Assembly (NCBI RefSeq): GCF_018854015.1
Contig: NZ_JAAXYO010000039.1
Span: 124,001 to 188,000 of the forward strand
Length of the DNA stretch: 64,000 nt
Direction: 5' to 3'
DNA from: Igneacidithiobacillus copahuensis
GTDB taxonomy: Bacteria; Pseudomonadota; Gammaproteobacteria; Acidithiobacillales; Acidithiobacillaceae
How positions within the stretch are numbered: position 1 is the first letter of the stretch; every line of letters starts with the position of its first letter. This document shows, one piece after another, positions 17,667 through 26,217 of this stretch. The notes beneath the pieces are model-generated. The model saw only the letters and a program-made list of their open reading frames with translations. It made no database searches and was not told the origin of the DNA. The translations under genes and the position numbers were made by a program.

Positions 17667-18142
17667 CGGAGCTTCTTCGCGCGCTCGGCGGGACTGATGA
17701 TATCGGTCAGCCGGATGCCAAATTTATCATTGACCAGGACCACCTCGCCCTGGGCAATCAGATAGCCGTTCACCAGAACATCCATCGGCTCACCCGCCAG
17801 ACGCTCGAGTTCCACTACCGATCCCTGCGCCAATTGCAGGAGATTGCGAATCTGAATCTTGGTGTGCCCGAGTTCGACGGAAAGCGTGACGGGAATGTCG
17901 AGAATCATATCAAGGTTAGCAACTTTTTCCGCAGTACCTGCATCCTGCAAAGAAGGCATGGAGACCGGTGATGCTCCAGCGGAATCTGTAGCCGTTCTTT
18001 TGCCAGTATCAGCTCCCTCGTCAGCCGCCGTCTCACCCGGCGTGGGCACTGCCGCCTCCTGCTCTGCCAGGGCCGCCGACCAATCTGCCATGATGTCGTC
18101 AGCAGCACTCTGATCCGAGCTATCCTTCTCCTTTTCGGCCAT
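17663..18142 (-). CDS. fliN: Flagellar switch protein FliN
   Basis: This 159-residue C-ring protein forms the base of the switch and binds FliH during export. The conserved SpoA domain is at about 75-155 (LDIPVTLSVELGHTKIQIRNLLQLAQGSVVELERLAGEPMD shortened: from ILDIPVTLSVELG to DVLVNGYLIAQGEVV). The N-terminal 70 residues are a low-complexity acidic and Ala-rich extension. The start MAEKEK lies within the 3' boundary of fliM. Confidence 0.95.
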   Translation of the reverse strand: MAEKEKDSSDQSAADDIMADWSAALAEQEAAVPTPGETAADEGADTGKRTATDSAGASPVSMPSLQDAGTAEKVANLDMILDIPVTLSVELGHTKIQIRNLLQLAQGSVVELERLAGEPMDVLVNGYLIAQGEVVLVNDKFGIRLTDIISPAERAKKLR

Positions 18143-18144
18143 CT

Positions 18145-19158
18145 TTATTTCTCCCACGCCGCCATGGCGCTCAAGCCTTCTTCTGTTTCCGGTGTCAGGC
18201 CATGATCAAACTGAATGGCATACTTTTCACCATGCACACCGTAACGACCGGAAAACACCGGAATGCCTTCCACCCGGGCCAACAGCTGTTCGGGCATGTC
18301 AATCGGAATCACGTCACCGTCGCGCAATTGCAGGATCTGTCCCAGAGTCAATTTTTTGCGAACGAATTCAATCTGCAGATTTAGCTCGGCTTCCTGCAAT
18401 TCGCTGTTAAGCGATTGAATCCAGCGTTTATCGACCTCCGAGCGATCCGCCATGGTACCTGCGGTAAGCTGGTCACGCACCGGCTCGACCATACCGTAGG
18501 GCAGGCATACCTGCAGAGATCCAGATCCCGATTCGAGCTCCACATGAAACTCCGTGGTAATCACCACCTCCGTCGGGGTGGCAATATTCACAAATTGTGG
18601 ATTCACTTCAGACCGCTGCAACTCCGGCACCAGATCGATGACCGGCTTCCATGCCGTCTTGAAGTCTTGCAGCGCCATCCCCAACAGTTTGTTGATGATT
18701 CGGGACTCCAATGGAGTAAAGTCCCTCCCCTCGATACGCGCATGAAAACGCCCGTCACCACCGAAATAATTGTCGATGACAGAGAATATCAGGCGGGGAT
18801 CAAAGACAAAAAGACAACTGCCGCGCAAGGGCTTCAAGGAAACGATATTGATATTGCTGGGCACCACCAGACTGCGAATGAACTCACTGTATTTCACCAG
18901 CTTCACTGTACCAATGGAAATCTCGGCACTGCGACGCAGGAAATTAAATAAACTGACCCGCCACAGTCGGGCAAAACGCTCGTTCATCACCTCCAGGGTG
19001 GGCATGCGCCCCCGTACGATACGATCCTGATTGGCCAGATCGTAGGGACGTATTCCGCCCTCCTCTGGCAGATCGCCCGGGGACAGGTCGACCTCGCCCT
19101 CATTCATACCCTGGAAGAGCGCGTCCACCTCGTCCTGACTCAGGATTTGCTGACTCAT
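18145..19158 (-). CDS. fliM: Flagellar switch protein FliM
   Basis: This 337-residue C-ring protein binds phosphorylated CheY and passes the reversal signal to FliG. The N-terminal CheY-binding peptide LSQDEVDALFQGM is present (about 5-16). The middle CheC-like domain includes the GGDGRFHARIEGRDFTPLE region, and the C-terminal SpoA domain ends EGIPVFSGRYGVHGEKYA. It sits directly after fliK; fliL, which normally separates them, is absent. Confidence 0.97.
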   Translation of the reverse strand: MSQQILSQDEVDALFQGMNEGEVDLSPGDLPEEGGIRPYDLANQDRIVRGRMPTLEVMNERFARLWRVSLFNFLRRSAEISIGTVKLVKYSEFIRSLVVPSNINIVSLKPLRGSCLFVFDPRLIFSVIDNYFGGDGRFHARIEGRDFTPLESRIINKLLGMALQDFKTAWKPVIDLVPELQRSEVNPQFVNIATPTEVVITTEFHVELESGSGSLQVCLPYGMVEPVRDQLTAGTMADRSEVDKRWIQSLNSELQEAELNLQIEFVRKKLTLGQILQLRDGDVIPIDMPEQLLARVEGIPVFSGRYGVHGEKYAIQFDHGLTPETEEGLSAMAAWEK

Positions 19159-19168
19159 ACGCGAGCGC

Positions 19169-20506
19169 CTACACGAAAGTGCTCAACAAGCCCTGATGCG
19201 TCATCAGCGCCTGCGGCGCGGACAGCACAGGGGCGACGGCATCCGTCGAGCCGTCATCGGCATCGCTGGCTCCGCGCTCATTGCGCTGCTCGCCCGCGCT
19301 ACCTGACCAACCAGAACCCACACTTGCCTGACCAAGATTCAGGCCCATGGCGGCAAAATTTTGTTGCAGTTGCGGTACCGCTGCGGAGATCGCCGCCCGA
19401 ACGTCGGCATGGGCCGATAGAAATACCGCCGAGGCCTGTCCGTTCTGCCCCAGCTCCAACTGTACCACCAGGGGGCCGAGGTGTTCTGGATGAAGGTGAA
19501 TGACGGCCTGCTGCACGCCGCCCTGGGCCATCCATTGTACCCCCTGGGCAAGCGCCTGCCCCCAGGCAGGCTGCTCCTGCAGCGATGGCGAAAGCTGCAC
19601 CTGCGCCGGAGCCGCTACGCTTCCTGCGAGCTGGGGCATCTGCAGGATACCAAACAGGGAGTTGCTGCCAGACAGGGCGCTACTCGTCAGATCTACTTTC
19701 GACTTTGCCACTTCCGTTATACCCGTCGTTGTGCCGGTCAAGGAATCCGTCGCCAGCGCGGTCGTCAGCTCCGGTCGAAACAGCTCGCTGGCAGTGGCAA
19801 TATCGCTCGGCGTCGATCCCGAGGAGGTCTGATCGAAACGCGGGATGCCGTTGCTCTGCAGGTTATGGGGCAAGCGACTGCTCTGCGTGCTCTTGACCTC
19901 GGCTTTGGCCTTTCCGCCCTCTGGGGTCATTATCGAGAGATTTGCCGGCGCGAGCAAAACTGGCAGAGGCGTGTCGCCGTTGGCTGCATTCTTGGAAACT
20001 TTGCCATCCTTCACGTCCTTTTTTTCTTCGTCATCCGACAGCAGCGAGGCAGGGTTCACCGGCGACGTTTTCACAGCCGGAGTCTTTGTCGCCGAAGATC
20101 CCTCTGCGCTGCGGCCGACAAGCTGCAACCCGGACGGGTTCGCTGGCAGACCGTGCATAACCGGCCCTGCAACCAACTCGCGCGTGGGGCCGGCAGGCGC
20201 AGGCTGATCCTTCCCGTGCGGTTCTTTCCTGGTCTTCTGACTGAAAGCGGCGGCCTGCGCGGAGGTTCCTGTTTGCTGCGCGGGTCCGGCCTCTCCTTTC
20301 CTGGGCGCTTCGGTAGCACTCCGTAGGACTCCGGACGCATCCGGCACCTTACCTTCACCCTGAGCAGCAACAGCACCTATCGCGGACTGCTGTGATAAGA
20401 CCTGGGCAAAGCCAGAAGCGGTATCTCCCGGATTCGTCTCCGCCTTGGCACTGACCGCCACGGCCTGCTCTGGGGCTGCCAGCCCCCCTACAGGTAGCAT
20501 ACTCAT
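19169..20506 (-). CDS. fliK: Flagellar hook-length control protein FliK
   Basis: This secreted ruler, about 445 residues, measures hook length and triggers the FlhB specificity switch. Most of it (about 1-330) is low-complexity, rich in Ala, Ser, Pro, Gly and Lys. The conserved C-terminal domain contains VIHLHPEHLGPLVVQLEL and FLSAHADVRAAI. The ATG at 20506 has GGAG at 8 bases, and the open frame upstream is not used. A sigma-54 site lies in the gap before it, so fliK and the genes after it may have their own input. Confidence 0.9.
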   Translation of the reverse strand: MSMLPVGGLAAPEQAVAVSAKAETNPGDTASGFAQVLSQQSAIGAVAAQGEGKVPDASGVLRSATEAPRKGEAGPAQQTGTSAQAAAFSQKTRKEPHGKDQPAPAGPTRELVAGPVMHGLPANPSGLQLVGRSAEGSSATKTPAVKTSPVNPASLLSDDEEKKDVKDGKVSKNAANGDTPLPVLLAPANLSIMTPEGGKAKAEVKSTQSSRLPHNLQSNGIPRFDQTSSGSTPSDIATASELFRPELTTALATDSLTGTTTGITEVAKSKVDLTSSALSGSNSLFGILQMPQLAGSVAAPAQVQLSPSLQEQPAWGQALAQGVQWMAQGGVQQAVIHLHPEHLGPLVVQLELGQNGQASAVFLSAHADVRAAISAAVPQLQQNFAAMGLNLGQASVGSGWSGSAGEQRNERGASDADDGSTDAVAPVLSAPQALMTHQGLLSTFV

Positions 20507-20538
20507 ACGCCAATCTCCGCTATCAATACCAGGTCCCA

Positions 20539-20554
20539 AGCAAAAAACGATCCA
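20539..20554 (-). promoter_or_regulatory. Sigma-54 promoter upstream of fliK
   Basis: Minus strand TGGATCG-TTTT-TTGCT matches TGGCACG-N4-TTGCW at 10 of 12 fixed positions, with GG and GC 10 bases apart. It falls exactly in the 49-base gap between fliJ and fliK, placing the start point about 20 bases before the fliK ATG. Confidence 0.65.
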
Positions 20555-20555
20555 A

Positions 20556-21002
20556 TCAAAACCCCACACGCATCTGTACTGCGCGCAACGCCCAGTCATC
20601 CATCTCCTTCTGTGCCCTTTTTAACGCTGCCAATTGCCGGTCGTGGTCCAGACGTTGCAAAAGGTGAGAAAAACCCTGTTCTCTGGCCTTGGCCTGCTGC
20701 CATTGCTCCTGTATATGCTGCAGGCGCTGCTCTTGCTCCCGGATCAATTGCCCCTGCTGCTGCAGCACCGTGTTCAATTGCTGCAGGAAGCCGCGCCAAC
20801 GCAGAATATCGCCCCCGGCAATCCCCGCGCCTTCCCGCGCGGCAGACTCTTGCCGGTAGTGGTCCAGATATCCCTGCAGCAAGGCATACTTTTCCCGCAA
20901 CTGGTTGAGCATCTGGCGTTGCGCGAGCAGGGAACGGCGCAGGTCCTGCTCACGCATACCCGCCATATCCTGCAGGTAGCGGATGGTTTGCTCGCGGCTC
21001 AT
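20556..21002 (-). CDS. fliJ: Flagellar export chaperone escort FliJ
   Basis: This 148-residue, almost entirely alpha-helical protein is rich in Gln, Arg, Glu and Leu, as expected for the FliJ coiled coil. FliJ sits in the FliI hexamer and links it to FlhA. Visible: RYLQDMAGMREQDLRRSLLAQRQMLNQL split by short helices, and EQEQRLQHIQEQWQQA. It overlaps fliI by 4 bases (ATGA). Assignment rests on composition, length and position. Confidence 0.88.
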   Translation of the reverse strand: MSREQTIRYLQDMAGMREQDLRRSLLAQRQMLNQLREKYALLQGYLDHYRQESAAREGAGIAGGDILRWRGFLQQLNTVLQQQGQLIREQEQRLQHIQEQWQQAKAREQGFSHLLQRLDHDRQLAALKRAQKEMDDWALRAVQMRVGF

Positions 21003-22369
21003 GCCTCAGGACCCATCGCCAGCGGGCCCCCGTGGAGGAGCGACGTCAATTCCTGCTGCGCCTGCGCCAAGGAGACCGACTCGAACTGATTCTGACAGAG
21101 AAATTTTTCGATCTGCGGATACAACTGCACGGCTTGATCCAGCACCGGGTCCATTCCCGGGGCATAGGCACCGACGGCAATGAGATCACGTTGCTCGCGA
21201 TAGCGACCATAGAGGCGCTTCAAACGCTGCATCGCCTGTACCTGACGCGGTGGGCTAATGTTGGGCATGACGCGGCTGATGGAGGATTCCAGATCGATCG
21301 CGGGATAGTGCCCCTGTTCCGCCAATGCGCGGGACAAGACGATATGTCCATCGAGAACTGCACGGGCATTGTCGGCGATGGGGTCTTGCTGGTCGTCCCC
21401 TTCCATCAACACCGTATAGAAGGCGGTGATGCTCCCTCCCCCGACGTCGCCGTTTCCTGCCCGTTCTACCAAGGCAGGCAAGCGGGCGAATACCGAGGGC
21501 GGATAACCGCGCACCGCCGGCGGCTCACCAACCGCCAGCGCAATCTCGCGCTGGGCCATGGCATAGCGCGTCAGCGAGTCCATCAGGAGCAGCACATGCT
21601 GTCCACGCTCACGATAATACTCGGCAATGGCAGTGCTGAGGTGCGCGCCCCGGATGCGCGTCAGGGCTGGGGCGTCTGCGGGGGCGGCGACCACTACGGC
21701 TCGCCGCCGGCCTTCCTCCCCAAGAATCTCGTCGATGAACTCCTTCACCTCACGGCCGCGCTCACCAATCAGACCGACGACGATGACATCGGCCTCGGTG
21801 TTGCGTGCCATCATTCCGAGCAGCACACTTTTGCCTACCCCGCTCCCGGCAAAAAGCCCCATGCGCGCGCCACGACCAACGGTAAAAAGAGCATTGATCG
21901 CGCGCACGCCTACGTCCAGGGGCCGTCGGATCGGCGCCCGATTCAACGGATTGATGGCTTTTCCGGTGAGGGAGACCGGCTCCGCATCGGCCAGCGGGCC
22001 CTTGCCGTCGAGCGGCAATCCCTGGCCATCGACGACCCGCCCGAGCATGGTCGGACTGGCAACCCCTTGCGCCTCCCCCGCCAGGGGCTGGACGCGCGCG
22101 CCAGGGGCGACGCCGTGTAGATCACCGGCAGCCATCAGCTGCAAACGCCCATCCTGAAAACCTACCACCTCCGCGTCTACCGCGCGGCCATTGGCTGCCC
22201 GCACCTGACAACGCGAGCCAATGCCAGCGCTCAGTCCTTCGGCCTCCAGGACCAGACCGACAATCCGCAGCAAGCGACCACCCGGCAACAAGGGTGGCAA
22301 GGTCTCAGGTAGGCGTTTGCGCAACTGCAGAAGATGGGACTCCCAGCGCTCCTGGGTCAGTGCTTCCAT
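20999..22369 (-). CDS. fliI: Flagellum-specific ATPase FliI
   Basis: This 456-residue export ATPase is related to the F1 beta subunit. Walker A is FAGSGVGKSVLLG; other motifs are GLIGERGREVKEFI, LLMDSLTRYAMAQREIALAVGEPP (split as usual) and SSISRVMPNI. The frame is open 80 codons further upstream, but the ATG at 22369 (MEALTQERWES) lies just after the fliH stop and gives the normal length. It energises unloading of export substrates with FliH and FliJ. Confidence 0.96.
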   Translation of the reverse strand: MEALTQERWESHLLQLRKRLPETLPPLLPGGRLLRIVGLVLEAEGLSAGIGSRCQVRAANGRAVDAEVVGFQDGRLQLMAAGDLHGVAPGARVQPLAGEAQGVASPTMLGRVVDGQGLPLDGKGPLADAEPVSLTGKAINPLNRAPIRRPLDVGVRAINALFTVGRGARMGLFAGSGVGKSVLLGMMARNTEADVIVVGLIGERGREVKEFIDEILGEEGRRRAVVVAAPADAPALTRIRGAHLSTAIAEYYRERGQHVLLLMDSLTRYAMAQREIALAVGEPPAVRGYPPSVFARLPALVERAGNGDVGGGSITAFYTVLMEGDDQQDPIADNARAVLDGHIVLSRALAEQGHYPAIDLESSISRVMPNISPPRQVQAMQRLKRLYGRYREQRDLIAVGAYAPGMDPVLDQAVQLYPQIEKFLCQNQFESVSLAQAQQELTSLLHGGPLAMGPEA

Positions 22370-22371
22370 CC

Positions 22372-23124
22372 TCAGGCCTCGATCCCGGCAAACAGGGTGT
22401 CCAACACCTGCCGCCACCGCGTCGCGAGGCGCAGGTCGAGCTCCGTCGCAGACGCCTCGGAACGCTCCCGCCAGCGGCGGTCGGGACGCAGGGAATCCAT
22501 GTCGAGGCCCGCCTGTACGATCAGCGACCCCCGCTCCAGCGCTTCGTCTGGCGCCAGAGTAACACCCGCATCGACCAGCTCGGGGAGCTGTTCTTCGACG
22601 AGCGCACAATCCTGTGGATGCAGGCGCAAGACCGCTGCCCCTCCGGCGATAGGCACACTGACCAGCGCCTCCCGCAGCAGCGGTAGAATCTGCTCGGGAT
22701 GCGTCTGCAGCTCCTGGCGAATCACCTGCCTTGCCAGTTCTAGGGCCAAGGCGAGCAAGGCCTGTTCCACACCGTCGCTGAGTTGCTCAACAGGCACGGC
22801 GAGTTGCTCTACCAGTTGCCGAAAAGTTTCGATATCTTTTCTAGCCGCTTGCAAGCCCTCCGCACGCCCAGCGGCGTAACCCTCCTCCCGCCCACGTTGT
22901 CGCCCCTCTTCTTCCGCCTGTGCAACCATCTTTTGCAGCGCTTCTGCCGTTGGCAGACGCAAGTCCTGCGGCTCGACTTCCTCGCCTGCCTCCTCGGCCG
23001 GCGGGTTTTCCTCTACCTCCTGCGCACTCGTCGCTGTGGCGATACCGGACATTTGCGGCATCCGCCAAGCACGCAAATTCGCAATCGTCTCACGCTGGAT
23101 GACGTCGGCGTCAGAGTCGGCCAT
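22372..23124 (-). CDS. fliH: Flagellar export regulator FliH
   Basis: This 250-residue FliH anchors FliI to the C-ring via FliN. It shows an N-terminal Pro/Glu-rich region, then a GxxxG-like helix (EEEGRQRGREEGYAAGRAEG, about 90-115) typical of FliH. A C-terminal domain is related to the V/F-ATPase E subunit (ALALELARQVIRQEL). It starts directly after the fliG stop. Confidence 0.92.
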   Translation of the reverse strand: MADSDADVIQRETIANLRAWRMPQMSGIATATSAQEVEENPPAEEAGEEVEPQDLRLPTAEALQKMVAQAEEEGRQRGREEGYAAGRAEGLQAARKDIETFRQLVEQLAVPVEQLSDGVEQALLALALELARQVIRQELQTHPEQILPLLREALVSVPIAGGAAVLRLHPQDCALVEEQLPELVDAGVTLAPDEALERGSLIVQAGLDMDSLRPDRRWRERSEASATELDLRLATRWRQVLDTLFAGIEA

Positions 23125-24129
23125 TTACAGCATCTCCTCGCCACCGCCACTCAAGTTGATCTGGCCCGCAGCATCGAGACGCTGCGCCACCTGCAAAATG
23201 GCCTTTTGCGCAGCTTCCACCTCACTCAGGCGCACGGGTCCCTTGGCTTCCAGGTCGTCCCGCAACATTTCCGCGGCGCGTTTGGACATATTGGCAAAAA
23301 AGCTCTCGCGCAGCGGACCCGGAGCCCCCTTCAGGGCAACGACGAGACTATCGGATGGCACTTCGCGCAAGAGGACCTGCAAGCTGCGATCGTCCAGCTT
23401 GGCGAGGTCGTCGAAGACAAACATCTTTTCCTGTACCTTTTCCGCCAATTCCGGCTCGGATTCGCGAATCTGATCCAAAATGCTGCCGGAGCGACTGGTT
23501 TCCAGCCGGTTGAGAATCTCGGCCGCCGCCTTGGGTCCACCCAGGGTCGCGACCTGCAAAGATTGGGAGTCGCCGGAAATCTGCTCCTCCAGGATCTCAT
23601 TGAGCTCGCGAATGGCCCCCGGCTGCACGGTCTCCAGGCTGGCAAGACGCATCATCGCCTCGCCAACCGTGCGCTCGGGCAGGAAATGAATCACCTCACT
23701 CGCCTGCTCGGGTTCCATGTAGGCGAGGATCATAGCAAGCACCTGCGGGTGCTCCAGCTTGATCAGATCGGCGACCGAACGGGCATCCATCCACTTCAGA
23801 TTTTCCAGACCATTGGCCTCGCCACCATGCAGGATGCGGTCGATGATCGAACCCGCCTTGTCACCCAAGGCCTTGGTGAGCATGCCACGAATGTACTGAT
23901 CGCTGCCGATCCCCAAAGACGTCTGATGCTCCAGGCGAGCGCGAAAATCCGAGAGTACCGTGCGTGCCTGATCGGTGCTGACCTGGGCCATCTTTGCCAT
24001 CATCGAACCAAGCTTTTGCACCTCGCGTGGACCGAGGTGGCGCATTACTTCGGCAGCTTCATCCTCGCCCAGACTGAGCAGAAGAATGGCGCTGCGCTCA
24101 ATGCCATTCAGATCAGCTTCGCTGCTCAC
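23125..24129 (-). CDS. fliG: Flagellar motor switch protein FliG
   Basis: This 334-residue rotor protein links the MS ring to the C-ring and receives torque from MotC. It has the EHPQ motif in KLEHPQVLAMILAYMEP, armadillo-type helices, and the charged torque helix region DDRSLQVLLREVPSDSLVVALKG. The start is GTG, overlapping the fliF 3' end by 17 bases. The length is standard (E. coli 331). Confidence 0.97.
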   Translation of the reverse strand: MSSEADLNGIERSAILLLSLGEDEAAEVMRHLGPREVQKLGSMMAKMAQVSTDQARTVLSDFRARLEHQTSLGIGSDQYIRGMLTKALGDKAGSIIDRILHGGEANGLENLKWMDARSVADLIKLEHPQVLAMILAYMEPEQASEVIHFLPERTVGEAMMRLASLETVQPGAIRELNEILEEQISGDSQSLQVATLGGPKAAAEILNRLETSRSGSILDQIRESEPELAEKVQEKMFVFDDLAKLDDRSLQVLLREVPSDSLVVALKGAPGPLRESFFANMSKRAAEMLRDDLEAKGPVRLSEVEAAQKAILQVAQRLDAAGQINLSGGGEEML

Positions 24130-25819
24130 CGTTCAACCATTCCTTGACCACCTGGGCGGCGCGGGCGGGATCCTGCATCACCAGTTGCCGCGCCACGTAT
24201 AGATCTGCCTTGAGGGGATCTGCCGGCAGTTCGACTTCTCCTTCTGCCCCGGCCCAAACGGGTCCTGACTGGGTTCCCGGTGAGACTCCCTGCTGTCCGG
24301 GCGCCTGCTCTCCGCGCGCCGACGCCAGCGCGACAGCTTGCGCCCGTTCCTGGCGCTCCCGCAGCAGGCGCAAGACCGGCTTGATGAGACCCAGGAAGAG
24401 CAGGAAAGCGAGGAGCAGGATGGCCAGGTAGCGCAGAGCGCCGTGCGCCAGACTGAGAAACCAGGACTGCTGCCACCACGGCAGAGCGGCGTTCATCTGA
24501 CTGCCGGCAAAAGGCATCTGCACGACTTTTACGGAGTCACCACGCTTGGCATCGTAGCCGATGGCTTCCTCCACCAGCTGCTGGATCTGTTGGATCTGCG
24601 CCGGCGCGAGGACGGAAAACTGCTTTCCATCCCCGCCCGGCAGCGGCTTTTCATCGATCAATACGGCGACGGAAACCCGCTTGACGCTGCCAACGGGGCT
24701 GACGGTGTGGACGATGGTTTTATCGACATCGTAATTAGTGGTCGTGTCGTTGCTGCTCTGGGTGGGTGCCAGGCTCTTCAGGGTGGGAGCCAGCGCAATC
24801 AGTCCCGCCGGGGAGAGTGTGGAAACCACCGGCGCGGTGAGGGGCGCAATTGCCACCCCCGGTGGTTGATTGGAGAGTGCCCCGGGCACGCCATATGGCC
24901 CTTCACCACCGTTACTGCTACTGCTATGGGTCTGCTGGCTGAGTACCTGGTTCTTACCATAGGTGACCGAGCTACTCTCACTTTTGGCGAAGTCGATGTT
25001 CGCCGATACCGCAACATGTACCCCGCTGCTTCCGACAATTGGGGAAATGATGGCCTCGATGCGCTTTTGATATTGCGCGTCGACCGCCTGCTGATAGGCG
25101 AACTGCGCCGGCTGCAGACCCAAGGACTGGTTGGCGTTGCTACTCAAGAGGTTACCGTGTTGATCGACGACCGTGACATTTTTGTCTTCGAGACCCGGCA
25201 CGCTGGCCGCAACGAGGTGGACGATCCCCGCCACCTGACCGGCAGAAAGTTGCCGTCCCGGATACACCGTAAGCATGACCGACGCGGTCGGCTTCTGCTC
25301 CTGATCCAGAAAGACCGATGGCTTGGGGATGGCCAGTTGCACCCGCGCGTGCTCGACTTCTCCCAACGAGGAGATGGTGCGTTCGAGCGAGCCTTCCAGG
25401 GCCCGCTGATAGTTGACGTGTTCGACAAAGTCGCTGGTGCCCATGGGTTCGTGGTCGAGCAGTTCGAAACCCACCGCATCGCCGTGCGGCAACCCCTCTG
25501 CCGCCAGCTTCATCCGCGTGCTGTACACCACATTACTGGGGACGGTAATGACCGTACCCCCATCGGTAATGCGAAAGGGAACATTCAGTTTCTGCAGTTG
25601 CGCAATGACCTGCCCGCCATCGCGATCGGAAAGCCCGGCGTAAAGGACCTGGTAGCTGCCAGAGCCATGCCACAGCGCCGCGACGAGGAGCACGGCAACG
25701 ACAGCGGCAAGCAGCACCAGAAAGGCGAAACGACGATTGGCTGGCATCTCCAGCCAGCGTTGTTGCCACTGGCGCGGATCAAGACGCGCGGCAGACGGAT
25801 TCAGGGTTTGTTCGGCCAT
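24113..25819 (-). CDS. fliF: Flagellar MS-ring protein FliF
   Basis: This 568-residue protein builds the MS ring, the first flagellar structure. Two membrane helices bracket it: N-terminal at about 28-48 (FAFLVLLAAVVAVLLVAALW) and C-terminal at about 450-470 (LRYLAILLLAFLLFLGL). Between them are the ring-building motifs, with VLYAGLSDRDGGQVIAQLQ and NYQRALEGSLERTISSL. The C-terminal tail binds FliG. It follows fliE by 20 bases. Confidence 0.97.
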   Translation of the reverse strand: MAEQTLNPSAARLDPRQWQQRWLEMPANRRFAFLVLLAAVVAVLLVAALWHGSGSYQVLYAGLSDRDGGQVIAQLQKLNVPFRITDGGTVITVPSNVVYSTRMKLAAEGLPHGDAVGFELLDHEPMGTSDFVEHVNYQRALEGSLERTISSLGEVEHARVQLAIPKPSVFLDQEQKPTASVMLTVYPGRQLSAGQVAGIVHLVAASVPGLEDKNVTVVDQHGNLLSSNANQSLGLQPAQFAYQQAVDAQYQKRIEAIISPIVGSSGVHVAVSANIDFAKSESSSVTYGKNQVLSQQTHSSSSNGGEGPYGVPGALSNQPPGVAIAPLTAPVVSTLSPAGLIALAPTLKSLAPTQSSNDTTTNYDVDKTIVHTVSPVGSVKRVSVAVLIDEKPLPGGDGKQFSVLAPAQIQQIQQLVEEAIGYDAKRGDSVKVVQMPFAGSQMNAALPWWQQSWFLSLAHGALRYLAILLLAFLLFLGLIKPVLRLLRERQERAQAVALASARGEQAPGQQGVSPGTQSGPVWAGAEGEVELPADPLKADLYVARQLVMQDPARAAQVVKEWLNGEQRS

Positions 25820-25839
25820 GGGGCATCAACCCTGCGCGC

Positions 25840-26163
25840 TCAGGCAGAAATATTCATGATGTCCTGGTAGGCAGAAACGAGCTTGTTGCGTACCTGGAGC
25901 ATGGTCTGAAAAGAGAGATCGGCCTTCTGCGAGGCAACCATCACCTGACTCAGGCTTACCTGCGGATCACCAGTCGCAAACTGGTTTTGCAAGGTATTGG
26001 CGGATTCCTGTTGGGCATTTACGCCATTCACCATATGTTTGAGCGTATCGGCAAATTCTCCCACCCCACCACTGTTCGTGGTGTTGTTTTTCAGGCCCTG
26101 CGCCTGTTCACTCAAAGCTCGCAGTTGGCTAAGAAGACTATCTAGAGACTCTACACTGCTCAT
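25840..26163 (-). CDS. fliE: Flagellar basal-body protein FliE
   Basis: This small rod-MS-ring junction protein is about 107 residues. It has the conserved C-terminal helix PQVSLSQVMVASQKADLSFQ and the ending VRNKLVSAYQDIMNIS. Two ATGs lie 6 bases apart. The second (MSSVES) has better spacing to GGAAGG. First gene of the long operon that runs to motC, behind a strong sigma-54 site. Confidence 0.95.
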   Translation of the reverse strand: MSSVESLDSLLSQLRALSEQAQGLKNNTTNSGGVGEFADTLKHMVNGVNAQQESANTLQNQFATGDPQVSLSQVMVASQKADLSFQTMLQVRNKLVSAYQDIMNISA

Positions 26164-26199
26164 GACCATATCCTTCCAGGAAATGCTTTCCCAAAATGA

Positions 26200-26215
26200 A
26201 GCAATATCCAGGCCA
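26200..26215 (-). promoter_or_regulatory. Sigma-54 promoter of the fliE operon
   Basis: Minus strand TGGCCTG-GATA-TTGCT matches the -24/-12 consensus at 10 of 12 positions. It overlaps the flrC/fliE gap and would start transcription about 25 bases before fliE. FlrC, encoded just upstream, is the likely activator. Confidence 0.8.
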
Positions 26216-26217
26216 AT

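Noticed and set aside
24338..25870. 510-codon plus-strand open frame across fliF
   Set aside because: Antisense shadow of fliF with no recognisable protein features or ribosome-binding site. The same applies to the 601-codon plus frame at 46367-48172 over flgF-flgH.
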